Assembly (NCBI GenBank): GCA_963995505.1
Contig: OZ023188.1
Location: 15,947,912-16,011,911 of the forward strand
Direction: 5' to 3'
DNA length: 64,000 nt
Origin: Hypericum androsaemum
Lineage: Eukaryota; Streptophyta; Magnoliopsida; Malpighiales; Hypericaceae
Below the pieces are notes generated by a model. The model was not told the origin of the DNA. It did no database searches and was given only the letters and a program-made list of their open reading frames with translations. Position numbers and translations under genes: made by a program. Shown piece after piece: positions 36,251 through 48,184 of this stretch. Each line of letters starts with the position of its first letter. Position 1 is the first letter of the stretch.

Positions 36251-36639
36251 GGACAACCTGAACCTAAGCTTGGGAAAGAAGGCTGAAACTCGAACCTGGG
36301 CTAAAGGGAAGCATGGAAACCTCGAAACTTGGCTGAAGGGAGAGAAAAGAAGCTCGAACCAGAAGAGAAAGGAGAAAGATAACGTGAGACGTTAGGGTTT
36401 ACCTCGACATTTTGACATACACCGTACGCTTCCTTTGATTTCTCTTTATACGGGCCTTTCCTACACTTCCCCTTATTTACTGCCACTCTCCCCACAGTAT
36501 CTTCTTTATTGTTTTTGCTCTACCCTTCATGCCAATGCAAACCAATAACAATTTACCATTCAAAAAGAAAATCAATAAAATCCCGCTTCATCTTTTTTTA
36601 TATAAATAAATTCGCTTTATTAAATATGATATACTACAT

Positions 36640-37290
36640 AGAATATTTACTACAAAGGGACCTCAACAGGACCCTCCCTGACAGACCAGACCAAATTAAA
36701 TCGAATAATCACACTAATTACGATAATTTAATCTAATTTGGTTTAAGCGATTGTAGAAACAAGATTAAGTCTTGGTTGTACAAGTCCTTGATAGAGTCAG
36801 ACCAAATTAACCACTCTCATGCATGATAGATAACCCGATTGATCACCACCGAATCTGGTCATTGCTCCTCGAAAATATATTTGTTCCTTTGCAGCCAAAT
36901 TCCCCAAGCTACCGCGCAAAACAGAGAGTGCCAAATTTTTCTTAGCATACAACCTCGCACCAAACCAGTCCAGCTTACCATTGCAGCATTGAATGTTGGC
37001 GGGCAGCACCAAGACACTCCGATAAGCTTCACAAAGTAAGACCACACCCGGCTGGCAAACGTGCAGTGCAGGAGAAGGTGCATGTAGTTTTCATCTTCGT
37101 CACCATACGTCGGGCATAAGCAATCCCAGGCTTCTAAACTTCCCACTGATAAGATTATCCCGAGTTTGAAGGCGTCCTTCTGTTGTTAACCATAAGAAAT
37201 ATTCGACTTTGTGAGGGATTGAACCCGTCCATACCTGTAGAAGTTCTCCAGCCAAGGGGTGTCTCGACTTTGTAGAAGTTCTCCAGCCAA
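36640..37290 (-). pseudogene. LINE retrotransposon 3' fragment (RT zinc-binding domain)
   Basis: The minus strand encodes RLQTRDNLI and CPTYGDEDENYMHLLLHC..ASRVW, the zinc-binding domain found after the reverse transcriptase of plant L1-type LINEs (CPxC-H-C pattern, with the second Cys as Tyr). It continues with IWHSLFCAVAWGIWLQRNKYIFEE. Frameshifts and stops occur in several places. Only the 3' part is present, as is usual for 5'-truncated LINE copies. Confidence 0.8.
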
Positions 37291-39993
37291 GGGATTGAAT
37301 CCCGCTTCATCTTTAGGTGGGATTCCGCTTATTTTTTTTACGTGTTAGTATTAGGAATTAGATTGTGATTATGAAAAAGATTAAATATATCCAATTTATT
37401 AATTCATTTTATCAAACTAACTATATACGGGACAATGCCAAGTCAAAATTTTACACTATTTTGAGATGTCGATTACAATGACACCACTAGATATAGATAT
37501 TTATCGTAAAAGGACATAGTCCTACAACAGTTTCTAACAGGACTCGTACACTAATTAGATCACCGACTTGTTGCATCAGTATACAATTTTTTCATTGATA
37601 TTGGCCATGAAGATGAACTTTCTTTAAAAAAATTAGTTTCTTATCATTTGAATTACTAATCTGACTAGCTCGAGGTTTGAAATTGATTGAACTGATGAAT
37701 TGGAATTCATTAGGTGCATTGCATATTACCGAATCGATGTTTGCATTCTGAACATACAGTAGAGAATAGAGACAAGAGAGTAAAAAAGTCTTTAACAAAA
37801 AAAAAGAGATAATAAAAGTCAGCTCTACGGTCCATCTCGATTCAATTCGTTTGACGAAATTATGTTATGCAATGGGAATTGTTGACTGCGTTTGAAAGAG
37901 CAGCCTTCCGTAGTCTGTACTCTTATCATAATAATGTAGACACTGTAAAATAAAAAGCTTCTTAAATTTTCAATCTTGAAAAGATGAAACTTCCAATCTT
38001 TGAAAAATACAGGTCGAAGCTCGTACTTCGAGAGAGAAAAAATCATTACTGAACAGGCATTATTGTTTCAATTTAAGCAATGGAAATTTCAGCAATATGG
38101 AATTGCTTGCTGGACGTAGAAGAAATCAATAATTGTTGATGCGAATTAAATAACTATGAACATAAATGCCCATATGACAAAATAATTATGTGCAGCTACT
38201 ACATACACTAGATAAGGTCAACTTGTGGCATTCTTAATATTTTTAATTAAATATACAAATTATAATATAATTTCAGAAAAATATAATCTCGTCATTTGTT
38301 GTGCTGTCGCTCTCGCCTATCCTACAACGTTATTACAACTGCTCAGCCAACTCATGCATATAGTTATCATGAGATACAACTATCAAGATTATTTGCCATT
38401 ATTGTCCTTCGGTGCTCCATCCTTAACGAACATCATCATCGCCATCATTACCGATCAATATCCCGTCACATGATAGCAATATTGGGTCAATTATTGAGAA
38501 AATCATATAAACGACGGATCGTTCGTACCCCCAGCCAGTGAAGCTTCCCAGCTACTAACATTTTCCCTAGTTCACCCACCTAACATGTTCTTAACTAATT
38601 ATAACCACTCGAAAAGTGGGATGTCTTTTACGATTTTCTGAGATTGTCGAAATTTCCATGTACCCGATTGCATGTTATAATGTTAGTCTATTAAGCTTGT
38701 CTAAACCTAAAAAATGAGTGTCGTATGCACATTAGAGTACGAGAACTACGTAGATTATCCAAGTTAATGGACCAACAGACATATTGATTAAACAATTTTG
38801 AGTTACATTTAGTTTAAATAGATTTCGATCTCAAAATCTAAATATGCAATGCTGTTAAAATTTGAAAACAATTAGGGTGGCGACATATAAGCAGGTTGTC
38901 TCTCCTAGGCGGTTGTCACAGTGACATTTTTTCAATATTTTAAATTTTTCAAAGAGCAAAGGACGATAAATTATTACTTGGTTGTCTGAATTAATAATTT
39001 ATTTTATTTGCATAATTTTGCAAGTTCTATATGTTGACCTCACAAGATTATGCAAAATTAGGGGACATGGGCATCACCTTTATTGCACTTGCACCTCAAA
39101 ATTAGGTCGCCTCCTTTTTCTTTCTTTTTTTCAAAAACTACCCATTTTAAAAAAAGAACATATAAGTCTGTGCCCATTTTGAGAATTTTGATAAATCTTC
39201 CCCCAAAAACTCCCTAGTAGCTCATAAGCAATTATTTGTAAGATAAGCTTACAAGCATTTAGATATAGCTAGCAAACAACAATATTCTGTATTATCTCCC
39301 CGTCGCTGTTGATGCATATAGCATGTGGTCTTAGGAAAGCAAAAGCTAAAGGCGAATTCGTCTGCCATCTTTTTTAGGTTAATAACTCACAAGGTCGCTG
39401 CTCACTTTTTCAGGTCACCGTCGTTTCCAATGTCCTTCACTGGTGGAATTTAATTTTATGCTTCCGAGCTTCGAAAAGGAAGAAAAAGCAGTCACGCCAA
39501 GGATTCCATAGTGGTTCCCGGAAATAAACCCGGGAGGGAGTCACCAAAAAGGAACCTGCCACCATCTTCGATCATCTTTTCTGGTGGAAAGCCTCTTTAA
39601 TATTCTACTTCTTCAAGTCCAATCATAACAACACTAATCTACCAGATCTTATCAGAATTTTAAAGTTAAAACGTATTTGAACGAGTATAATACTAGGATT
39701 GGTGACTTCCTGAGACGTTTTCCCGTTGAACCCCTATATTTAGCATGAAAGCAAACCGGAAAAAACATATTCTACTTCTTCTTCAGAGTACTAATTAAGC
39801 AGATAAAGAAATGCGCCGCAAAAACTTAATCTAAAGTTCACATTATGCATAGAGCTCATGTTGATCCGTATGCAAATACGTGATCGATGTTCCAACCCGT
39901 TAAAAAAAACACATTTGAAGTATTGAGTGACGTTTGTATGGTTTGAATCACGTGTCGTGAAATGAAGGTTGACGTGTGGAAAAAACTACAGTC
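37291..39993. other. Intergenic DNA
   Basis: AT-rich, without a recognisable gene. At 37237-37295 the phrase 'gtagaagttctccagccaaggg' is directly duplicated. Confidence 0.5.
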
Positions 39994-39998
39994 ATAAC

Positions 39999-40602
39999 TG
40001 ACGGATTCGACGCGTAATTAACGAGTAATTACGTGTTAAACTCATTTAATTAACAAACTAATTCATTAATAATAAATTATTTACTTGTTGAAGCAAGAGG
40101 TCCATAGGTTCGGGTCCACAAAGTCTTCGTGCTAGTCGAATTACGATCACGTTTTAACGGATTCATAATTGATTTTCACGAGATTTCCTCTATAGAAAAT
40201 CTGATCAAAATTCAGGAACTAATCCAGAATTTTTTCTTTCTTATTGAGTGGTTGTAGGCAAACTTCCAAATTGGTCCAGCCAGATTTTCCCTTTTATAGA
40301 GAAATCCGGCACACCAAAATGCGCCACGTGGCACTACTGGGACGCATGTCCGCCACGTGGCACTTCGGACCGCGTGTCCGCCACGTGGCGCGCCGCGTGG
40401 CACTTCAGGCCGCATGTCCGCCACGTGGGTCGCCACCTTTGGCGGCAACTGCGTCAGCACTGCGTCACGCTGACGTGGCTCCTACGTGGCATTGGGCCGG
40501 TCAACGCGGGTTGACCGGCCCATCCAACCCAACTAATGGGCCTGATGGGCCTGGACCCAATCAGGCACAATAATAATTGCCTGATGGGCCCAAGGTCCAA
40601 CA
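39999..40602 (-). repeat. Copia-3 3' LTR (604 bp)
   Basis: It starts TGACGGATTCGACGCG and ends AAGGTCCAACA on the plus strand. A GAGTGGGAGA polypurine tract on the minus strand lies just inside (40603-40612). Four CACGTG motifs occur at about 40326-40430, and a TATA box (minus strand CTATAAAAGGG) at about 40289-40299. Confidence 0.95.
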
Positions 40603-41218
40603 TCTCCCACTCAATTATTATTGACCTTGATCAACAGTTATCAGATTTCTTTAAAAGATTTCATGCGACCAGCACACGTCGAGTATGTTAAGCCAAATTC
40701 AAGAGCACGGACACTCAGGCTACTTGAATAGTAGCATCTCGACAACTTTCTTGTATAATGTATGCTATTACCCCAGGACTCATGTCACATTCCATTGTTC
40801 ACATCGGTGATTTCAAATAATTATATTCGGGTTCACTATTGTACTTTTCAATACAATTGGTGCACCTGAACCACGAAACTCAGAATGTGATGAACTGAGT
40901 TCCTTCTCCCTTAACTATATTCTTTTCATAATGATACAGCCTACTTTTCTGGTCAGCCCTGCCAGGTCGAATCGCTATGCCATAACCTTTTCATGAACTT
41001 TCCAAGCTAGCAGCACTGGACCATACTTCCAGAATACGTTTAGGATCTTAAGGGTAGGTTTTGGGAATCACAGTTCTCGAAAATTGATCTCACACCAGGG
41101 ATTGTGAAATCACTCAACATTTTCATCCCATCCAGTGGTCGAGTAGCACACATGATACTAATCACATGTTACAGTGTACTTTCTTTTTTAAATGAACACA
41201 TGTCATTTAACACCATAC

Positions 41219-42066
41219 TAGAGTATCAGCCTTAGCTTAACTCGAGGCTAATAGGACAGACAGTATGATAAGTTTCACTTATATCTTATCATATGGATTG
41301 TAGAAAATCTAAATGCAGCAACTTATTCCTGCATCCCATAAGGAAACTTGCTATTGAGCAAGACAGCATTCCGTCATAGGACATGCACTTATGTATGTCC
41401 AATAACTGCCTCATCTCATTTAGGAATCAACTTCTTGACTCCCACTGAGGTAAACACCCGTGTGAGTGGGCTACTTCTCTGTCCGACATGTTTCACATTT
41501 AACTCATATTGCCAAATAAAAATCCTTTATTCCAACTAATTGGATTACAAATGAAACTGTCGTAAATCCAGTGACTTAACATGTTTCTCGAACACTTCTC
41601 GAGGTAATGCTTTAGTCATTAGATCTGCGACCATATCTCGTGTAGAGTATCAGCCTTAGCTTAACTCGAGGTTAATAGGACAGACAGTATGATAAGTTTC
41701 ACTTATATCTTATCATATGGATTGTAGAAAATCTAAATGCAGCAACTTATTCCTGCATCCCATAAGGAAACTTGCTATTGAGCAAGACAGCATTCCGTCA
41801 TAGGACATGCACTTATGTATGTCCAATAACTGCCTCATCTCATTTAGGAATCAACTTCTTGACTCCCACTGAGGTAAACACCCGTGTGAGTGGGCTACTT
41901 CTCTGTCCGACATGTTTCACATTTAACTCATATTGCCAAATAAAAATCCTTTATTCCAACTAATTGGATTACAAATGAAACCGTCGTAAATCCAGTGACT
42001 TAACATGTTTCTCGAACACTTCTCGAGGTAATGCTTTAGTCATTAGATCTGCGACCATATCTCGTG
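41219..42066. repeat. 424-bp tandem duplication at the 3' end of copia-3 pol
   Basis: Two nearly identical copies lie head to tail (about 41219-41642 and 41643-42066), offset by 424 bp, with only a few differences (for example gaggctaat versus gaggttaat). Each contains the last codons of RNase H and the following 3' non-coding sequence. The identical 63-codon open frames at 41348 and 41772 are products of this duplication, not genes. Confidence 0.93.
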
Positions 42067-42652
42067 TAGATATGTATTTCATACACAGTTCTTTATATTT
42101 TATTAAATTTCTAACAAAGTGAAATTTAATATCTATATGCTTAACCCTGCTATGGAATCTAGGATCCTTAGCATAAGCTATAGCCGCCTGGTTGTTGCAG
42201 AATAGACTCACGGGCTCCATCGAGTTGATCAGGGAGAGTTGGCTTAAGAATCTCTTCAACCATACCGCTTCTTGTGCAGCATGAGCTGAAGCTACATATT
42301 CTGCTTCCATTGTTGACAGAGATACACATGTTTGCTTCTTACTGCTCCATGAGATAGTACCCCCGTTTAACAAGAAAACGAATCCAGATGTAGACTTTTT
42401 CTTATCCACATCACCTCCCCAATCAGCATCAGTATAGCCACTCAATATCAGGTCACGGCCTTGATAGCACAAGGAGTATTCTGCAGTAGTATTCAAATAT
42501 TTCAAAATTCCTTTGACAGCCTTCCAGTGAGCACTGCCTGGATCAGACTGATATCTGCTTGCTATCCCAACAGCATAGCAAATGTCGGGTCTAGTACACA
42601 ACATTGCGTACATCAGACATCCAACTGCATTGCCATAAGGAATCTTCTCCAT
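41969..42652 (-). pseudogene. Copia-3 RT end and RNase H
   Basis: Motifs: GCLMYAMLCTRPDICYAVG, YTDADWGGDVDKKKSTSGF, SLSTMEAEYVASAHAAQEA and DPRFHSRVKHIDIKFHFVR, followed by MVADLMTKALPREVFEKHV. The frame is open from 42652 to the natural end. A TAA at 42662-42664 separates it in frame from the reverse transcriptase. Confidence 0.93.
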
Positions 42653-42661
42653 ATCCCTACG

Positions 42662-43237
42662 TTATTTAGCTATTTTTGGGCACATGTCCTTACCCAAATT
42701 ATGACCTTTTACCAATGAGACGTACTTTGGGTTACTGTGATCACAATTGAAACGTTCTACTACTTTGCGAATATATATCTCTTGTGAAAGAGACACTATT
42801 CTCTTCGAACGATTCCTCAAAATCTTAACTCCGAGTATGTAATCCGCTTCACCCATGTCTTTCATTTCAAAGTTGGAAGATAACCAATCTTTGATTTCGA
42901 CAAGAAATCCTATGTCATTTCCAGCTAAAAGTATGTCATCAACATACAAAGTGATGATAACAAACTTCTTTCCTGATCGCTTAACATACACACAATGATC
43001 TTCGTCTATCATTATAAAATCATGCTGCATGATCGTATTATGAAAGCCAATATACCACTGTCTAGATGACTTCTTAAGGCCATAAATTGATCTATTCAAT
43101 TTGCAAACTTTGTGTTCGCAGCCTTTTTGAATGTAGCCCTCAGGCTGAATCATATAGATTTCTTCATCCAATTCTCTGTGGAGAAAAGTAGTCTTTACAT
43201 CCATTTGATGTAATTCTAGATTCATGTTAGCAACCAT
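42662..43237 (-). pseudogene. Copia-3 reverse transcriptase
   Basis: It has LHQMDVKTTFLHRELDEEIY, RSIYGLKKSSRQWY and the catalytic YVDD in TLYVDDILLAGND. It is joined to the preceding block by a frameshift near 43238 and ends at an in-frame TAA at 42662. Confidence 0.93.
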
Positions 43238-43239
43238 AG

Positions 43240-44724
43240 CTAAAATACCCTAATTGACGTAAATCTAACAACAGGTGTAAAAGTCTCCTCATAGTCTATC
43301 CCAGCCTGTTGTTTAAACTCTTGGGCAACCAAACGCGCTTTGTATCTTTCGATACTGCCATCTGCATTGCGCTTGATTTTGAGAATCCACTTATTTCCAA
43401 TTGCCTTACGCCCCTTAGGTAGGTCAACCAGATCCCAAACCTGGTTTTTGATCATACAAGATATTTCTTCTTCCATTGCATTCATCCATTCAGTTTGTTT
43501 TGGAGATGACAAAGCTCCAGATACATTCTTTGGTTCATTTTCATCCTGCAGGATGGCCAGAAGAATTTTACTTGGACCACCAAATTTCTTTAGTGATACC
43601 AAGAACGCATTAGCCTAGCCTTCGATGTCAAATCGTCGGCGTGGTATGCTAGTTCTGCTAGACCTACGGTATTCCCAGTTTTGATAAACATCTCTCATAT
43701 ATTCATCATATCCAGGAATCGCACTCCCACTGGGTGGAAATACCGTACTCCTACTGGAATAAGGAATTACCTCCCTTTCAGGACTCAGATCACGACCTTC
43801 TGGATCATTTTGAGTTAAAAAATCTCTATCTTCCTCCTCAATTCTCCCACTCGGAAGAAGTGATCCAGATGATTCTGGTTCATTTGTCTCATAAAGGGTA
43901 AGGTCACTACTAACCTCCCCCAACTTTGGAAATTTATTTTCCAAAAATGTGACATCGCGTGATTCAAATTCTGTTACATGTCCATTGTCCAGTTCACCCA
44001 TGAACACGTACCCTTTAGATACCTCTGGGTATCTTATAAAGATACTTTTTCTACCTCTCGGTCCTAATTTACCGAAAGTACTGGAGGTAGAATGGACATA
44101 TGACGCACACCTCCATGGCTTAAAATAGGATAAATCGGGCTTCCGATCTGTCCACATTTCGTAAGGAGTGGCTGTAACAGACTTAGAGGGAACACGGTTT
44201 AGAACGTATGCGGCAGTCAGGAGCGCATCTCCATAGAATGATATAGGCAAACTTGCCTCTGCCATCATCGATCTAACCATATCAAGAAGGGTTCTATTCC
44301 TTTTTTCAGCAACTTCGTTTTGCTGTGGTGTATAAGAAATGGACAACTGATGTTCAATTCTTTTTTCAATGCATAGAGCTTTAAACTCATCAGAAAGATA
44401 TTCACGGCCACGATCAGTTCGTAAGGCCTTTATCTTTATGTCCTTCTGATTCTCAACAAAACTCATGTATGTCATGAAGCAGTTTAAGGCTTCAGACTTG
44501 TGAGAAATCAGGTATATCAGACCAAATCTAGTATAGTCGTCAATAAAGATGATGAAGTAATATGCTCCATGCCTTGCCCTCACGTTCATTGGACCACATA
44601 TGTCAGAATGGACTAATTGTAGTGGAAATTTGGCTCTAGCCCCAGTACCGAAAAGTTTCCTAGTACTTTTCCCTTCTAGACAGGATACGCAACTAGGTAA
44701 TATAGATTTCTCTATATTGCCCAA
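43240..44724 (-). pseudogene. Copia-3 integrase and start of reverse transcriptase
   Basis: Integrase core: LVHSDICGPMNVRARHGAYY, FIIFIDDYTRFG, RTDRGREYLSDEF and SYTPQQNEVAEKRNRTLLDM, followed by TPYEMWTDRKPDLSYFKPW. The D-D-E catalytic positions appear as D in HSDICGP, D in RTDRG and E in NEVAEKRN. A stop at 43615 precedes the RT entry block (EEEISCMIKNQVWDLVDLP, 43602-43240), which is in the same frame. Upstream, a TAG at 44758-44760 interrupts the HHCC region (RLGHIG). Confidence 0.92.
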
Positions 44725-44848
44725 CAGTCCTGCCTTAGCTAGACGGTTTAAACGATCCTAACCGATATGGCCAAGTCTAGAATGCCATAGTTTAATATCA
44801 TCCTCTGATGAGTTTGAACTAGTGACAAAGAAAAAACTTTTACAAGGA

Positions 44849-46078
44849 TCAATATCCAGAATCAAAAAAACTTTTTGATATATATCCAAGGCCAAAATAG
44901 GCATCATCCAAAAATAATCTAACGGTGTTGTCCTCAAACGACAACCGAAAACTTAAAGATATTAAGGCCGAAACTGAGATCAGGTTCCTTCGTATGTCTT
45001 GAGCAAACAATACGTCATGTAAAAGAAGGGCATGACCACCACGAAGGTGTAATCTACAAGTGCCCAGGCCTTTCACATCCACGCACGAGTTGTTACCGAC
45101 AAAAATGGTTTTTGCTCCAGCCGGCAACCGCCTGTACTCAACGAACGAACAACGGTCTCTAGCTATATGGTCTGTCGCTCCTGAATCAATCACCCACATA
45201 GAATGTGACTTACTCATACTTGGGTATAGATGTACCTGCTTGGGCATCTTGCAATCTTTTGCAAAATGTCCCTTCTGTTGACAGTTAAAATATTTCACTT
45301 TTAAAATGTTAAACCGCTTGTTCTTTTTAGCCTTGGAGCCATCCAACTTGGTTCCATGGTTTTCAGCCTTTGGAGTTTGTTTACACTTACCCTTCCCTTT
45401 ACCTTTCTTCTTTTTCCCACCACTCCTAGTCGAACAAATCGAATGGGCTTCAGGGTGGGATTTCATAACTAGGAGGCGATCTTCCTCCAGCTCAAGGTGT
45501 CTGGCAACATCATCAAATGTTACCAAATGATCGGAATGGGTAAGATTCATCTTCATCTGTTCCCAACTTGGTGGTAGAGAACGGATGACAGCTTGAATCT
45601 GCTGCTCGTTGCTGAGTATGTGACCAGCCTCTGCCAGTTCACTGATCATATTGGACATCACTCTCAAGTGTTTCCTCATGGGAACCTCCGGACGCTTTTT
45701 AAAGGTGTCAAACCTTATAGTCAAGGCACGCAGCTTCGACACTGAAAGCTTTCCGAATTTTTGTTTGAGAGCATCCCATAACTCTTTCGCGTTGTCATGC
45801 ACGCGAAATTGTCTGGTGATATCATCCATCATTGAACTCAACAAGATCAATCGAGCAGCAGTATTTTTTCTCTTCCAAATAACATAAGCTTCCTTATCTC
45901 GCTTATGTTGAGGAGTTGTGCCTTCTTCAGGCTCATCCATTATTACATGTATGTGCTTTAGATCCTCTTGTTCCTCAAGCACATATTGGATTTTCATGCT
46001 CCAATTCTCATAGTTTTCACCGTTGAGTTTTAACTCACGGTTTAGCTCAGCTATGATGGATCTAGAAGCAACTGACAT
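44849..46078 (-). CDS. Copia-3 gag-protease ORF
   Basis: A 409-codon open frame from ATG 46078. It has gag features (ELKLNGENYENWSMKIQYVL, AKELWDALKQKFGKLSVSK, MRKHLRVMSNMISEL), a Lys-rich stretch, a zinc knuckle and the protease motif WVIDSGATDHIARD. The knuckle reads YFNCQQKGHFAKDC, so the first Cys of CX2CX4HX4C is Tyr, as would follow from a single G-to-A change. The frame ends at 44849 near a shift into the integrase frame, so it does not make a full gag-pol. Confidence 0.88.
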   Translation of the reverse strand: MSVASRSIIAELNRELKLNGENYENWSMKIQYVLEEQEDLKHIHVIMDEPEEGTTPQHKRDKEAYVIWKRKNTAARLILLSSMMDDITRQFRVHDNAKELWDALKQKFGKLSVSKLRALTIRFDTFKKRPEVPMRKHLRVMSNMISELAEAGHILSNEQQIQAVIRSLPPSWEQMKMNLTHSDHLVTFDDVARHLELEEDRLLVMKSHPEAHSICSTRSGGKKKKGKGKGKCKQTPKAENHGTKLDGSKAKKNKRFNILKVKYFNCQQKGHFAKDCKMPKQVHLYPSMSKSHSMWVIDSGATDHIARDRCSFVEYRRLPAGAKTIFVGNNSCVDVKGLGTCRLHLRGGHALLLHDVLFAQDIRRNLISVSALISLSFRLSFEDNTVRLFLDDAYFGLGYISKSFFDSGY

Positions 46079-46453
46079 CTCTATAGGGATTTTTAATATG
46101 AGAACATATTAGAAATTTGATTTGGCAATATGATTCAATTTACTAATCACTCATAACTTTTAACGATATGAAGTTTTTGATTAATCTCAAAATCGAAGTG
46201 GGTCGCGGGCATGCTTCCCCTCACCATTCAAGTATTAATCTTAAACTTCAGCCGTTTAAAGTTTATTGATAGTAAACTCAAGTGGAAGCAATTAAACAAA
46301 CATCTTTATTTAATTACATGTTTGACACATGCATTTGTACATTCTGAGTGTGCTCGCACATGCACAAAACCTCAGACAAGGTCTCAACCTATTATACAAA
46401 AGTCTCCCAAAAAATAACATATGTACATGGGGACAGTTAAACATAACATGTAA

Positions 46454-47035
46454 TCACACAGGGATCGGATGTCTAGGCGATCCGGTAGGAGAATACAGAT
46501 ATATATCTGGATTCTGGTCCGAGGACGATCCTGTGGGGATAGTGTGCGAGGACGATCCGGTGGAAAGTTCCAAGTTCACCGCCGGAACCAGGATCGATTC
46601 CATAATCCAAATGATCAGGAGCGGAGGAAAACTATAATAGTATTCCTTAGCGAGGTAGCGGTTCAAGATCAAACCGCTTCGCAGCTCCAGAACAGGAGAA
46701 GGTATCATTTCTCTGCGAAGACCCCTCTCCTCGAGATAGTGGATCAGCCCATAGAGAGCATCTCTATGGGTATTGAACTCAGGCTCCGAGAAGACACACA
46801 TATCTTCACAGATTTTCAACGTGACCAGCAGGTCTTGAAACATGGAGGGCCAGTCCTCTCCATGATCATACCCTCCGGCCCAGATGCAGTCTTGCATCTC
46901 TCGGTGAACTACCTCGATGTGCTCAACGATAACATACATGTCATCCTTAGGCACACGCAGCGGTAAACGGCGCTTCAAAATCTTATGTCGAAGTTCCGTT
47001 GCACAGAAGTTCAGATACCTTCCTCCAGTAGCCAT
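46454..47035 (-). CDS. Uninterrupted ORF upstream of copia-3 gag, function unknown
   Basis: A 193-codon frame on the same strand as gag, between the primer-binding site and gag. ATG is at 47035 (MATGGRYLNFCATELRHKIL) and stop at 46454. Visible features: basic N-terminal part (KRRLPLRVPKDD), acidic middle with VEHIEVVHREMQDCIW and DWPSMFQDLLVTLKICEDMC, then FNTHRDALYGLIHYLEERGL, a hydrophobic patch (PPLLIIWIMESILVPAV) and a Ser/Pro-rich tail with two TGSSS repeats. It resembles no gag, protease, integrase, RT, RNase H or env-like protein I know. It is free of stops in an element whose pol is damaged. It may be an accessory retroelement protein or a captured host gene fragment. Confidence 0.6.
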   Translation of the reverse strand: MATGGRYLNFCATELRHKILKRRLPLRVPKDDMYVIVEHIEVVHREMQDCIWAGGYDHGEDWPSMFQDLLVTLKICEDMCVFSEPEFNTHRDALYGLIHYLEERGLRREMIPSPVLELRSGLILNRYLAKEYYYSFPPLLIIWIMESILVPAVNLELSTGSSSHTIPTGSSSDQNPDIYLYSPTGSPRHPIPV

Positions 47036-48170
47036 CAAATCTTGCAACAATTGCAATTCAATTTCGGGTTAATTCTCATATTCTCCCAAAATAGGATTGA
47101 AAAACTCATTTTTCAATCTTTTGATGATCATACTATGGAGCAATTCATGTGATTTTAGTTAAATTTAACATATCTCGGAACTCGTTCCAAAATATTTTTT
47201 TAAGTTTATTAAAAATATCGTTATAATTTTAATAAACCTAATTGACAAAAATTTCTCAAAATTTTTATCAATTTATTGGATTTTAATTGAATAAAAACTG
47301 ATTTTATCCAATTAAAAGAGGAAAAACTCAATAATTTAAGTCCAAGAAATCGGGTTGGGTCGAACCAAGAAACCAGGCCAATTCGTCCAGTTTTTTTGAT
47401 TTTCTTGACCCGGGTATAAATATTTTCGGGAAAAATCATAAAATTATGATTTTGCCCCTCGCATATTTTCCCCTTCTCTTTCTCTCTCCCCGACTGCGAA
47501 GGGCGGAAAATCGTCCGCCGCTCCGCCTACGACCGCTGCGTAATGGCGGCGAATCAACGGCCAAGACCGGTCGCAATCGACTCGTCTCGGCCTTGCGAGC
47601 ACGTCCGTCTCAGCCCCGCGGGCCGTCGTGCGGCCGTTCTCCGTCGCGGTTGTCTTCTCCATTCCGCGCCTCTCCGTCGTCGTCGTCTTCGATCACGCGA
47701 TTCCGGTGACGTCGATCCAAAAAAGTGGTATCGAAACGTCGAGGGGAAACCGGAGAATCGACTATCGTCGATCTACGGCGTCGATATCGTCGGATTTCCG
47801 ACGAAATCGACGGAATTCGACTCGGAGCGAAATCGCCCCGATTAGGGTTTTTGTTGATTTGGGGATTTTTGGACAAATTTCTAATTAATCCCTAAGTTTT
47901 CCGAAAATTGTACCGAAGTCTATCACACGCAGGTGCCACGTAAGTGGTCTAATTTCAGATTGGTACCTTAAAATTTTGCGCGTGCGTGAATTTGCCCGCG
48001 TGTTTAGGCAAAATTTCAATTTAGTCCCGCTAGTTCTAAATTAATTACATTAAAGTCTAACAGATTATGATTTTCCATAAAATTACAATTAATACGATTT
48101 TTAACTCAATAAATCACATAATTACTTGAATTAAAATATCATATCATCATCAAAACATGGTTTCAACCAT
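47036..48170 (-). other. Copia-3 5' leader
   Basis: About 1.1 kb between the primer-binding site and the accessory ORF. The middle (47440-47900) is GC-rich with many CG dinucleotides and contains overlapping open frames on both strands that I cannot assign. A long structured leader is the simplest reading. Confidence 0.5.
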
Positions 48171-48182
48171 GCTCTGATACCA
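48171..48182 (-). other. Copia-3 primer-binding site
   Basis: TGGTATCAGAGC on the minus strand, two bases after the 5' LTR end, complementary to the 3' end of plant initiator-Met tRNA. Confidence 0.93.
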
Positions 48183-48184
48183 AT

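Noticed and set aside
40244..40573. Open frames in 40244-40573 and 48430-48813
   Set aside because: Both lie in copia-3 LTRs and read through the CACGTGGC repeats; LTR sequence explains them.
41348..41963. Two identical 63-codon open frames
   Set aside because: They are antisense to the RNase H end and are identical because of the 424-bp tandem duplication.
47444..47888. Overlapping GC-rich open frames on both strands in the copia-3 leader
   Set aside because: CG-rich leader DNA gives open frames in several phases; none has a recognisable domain.
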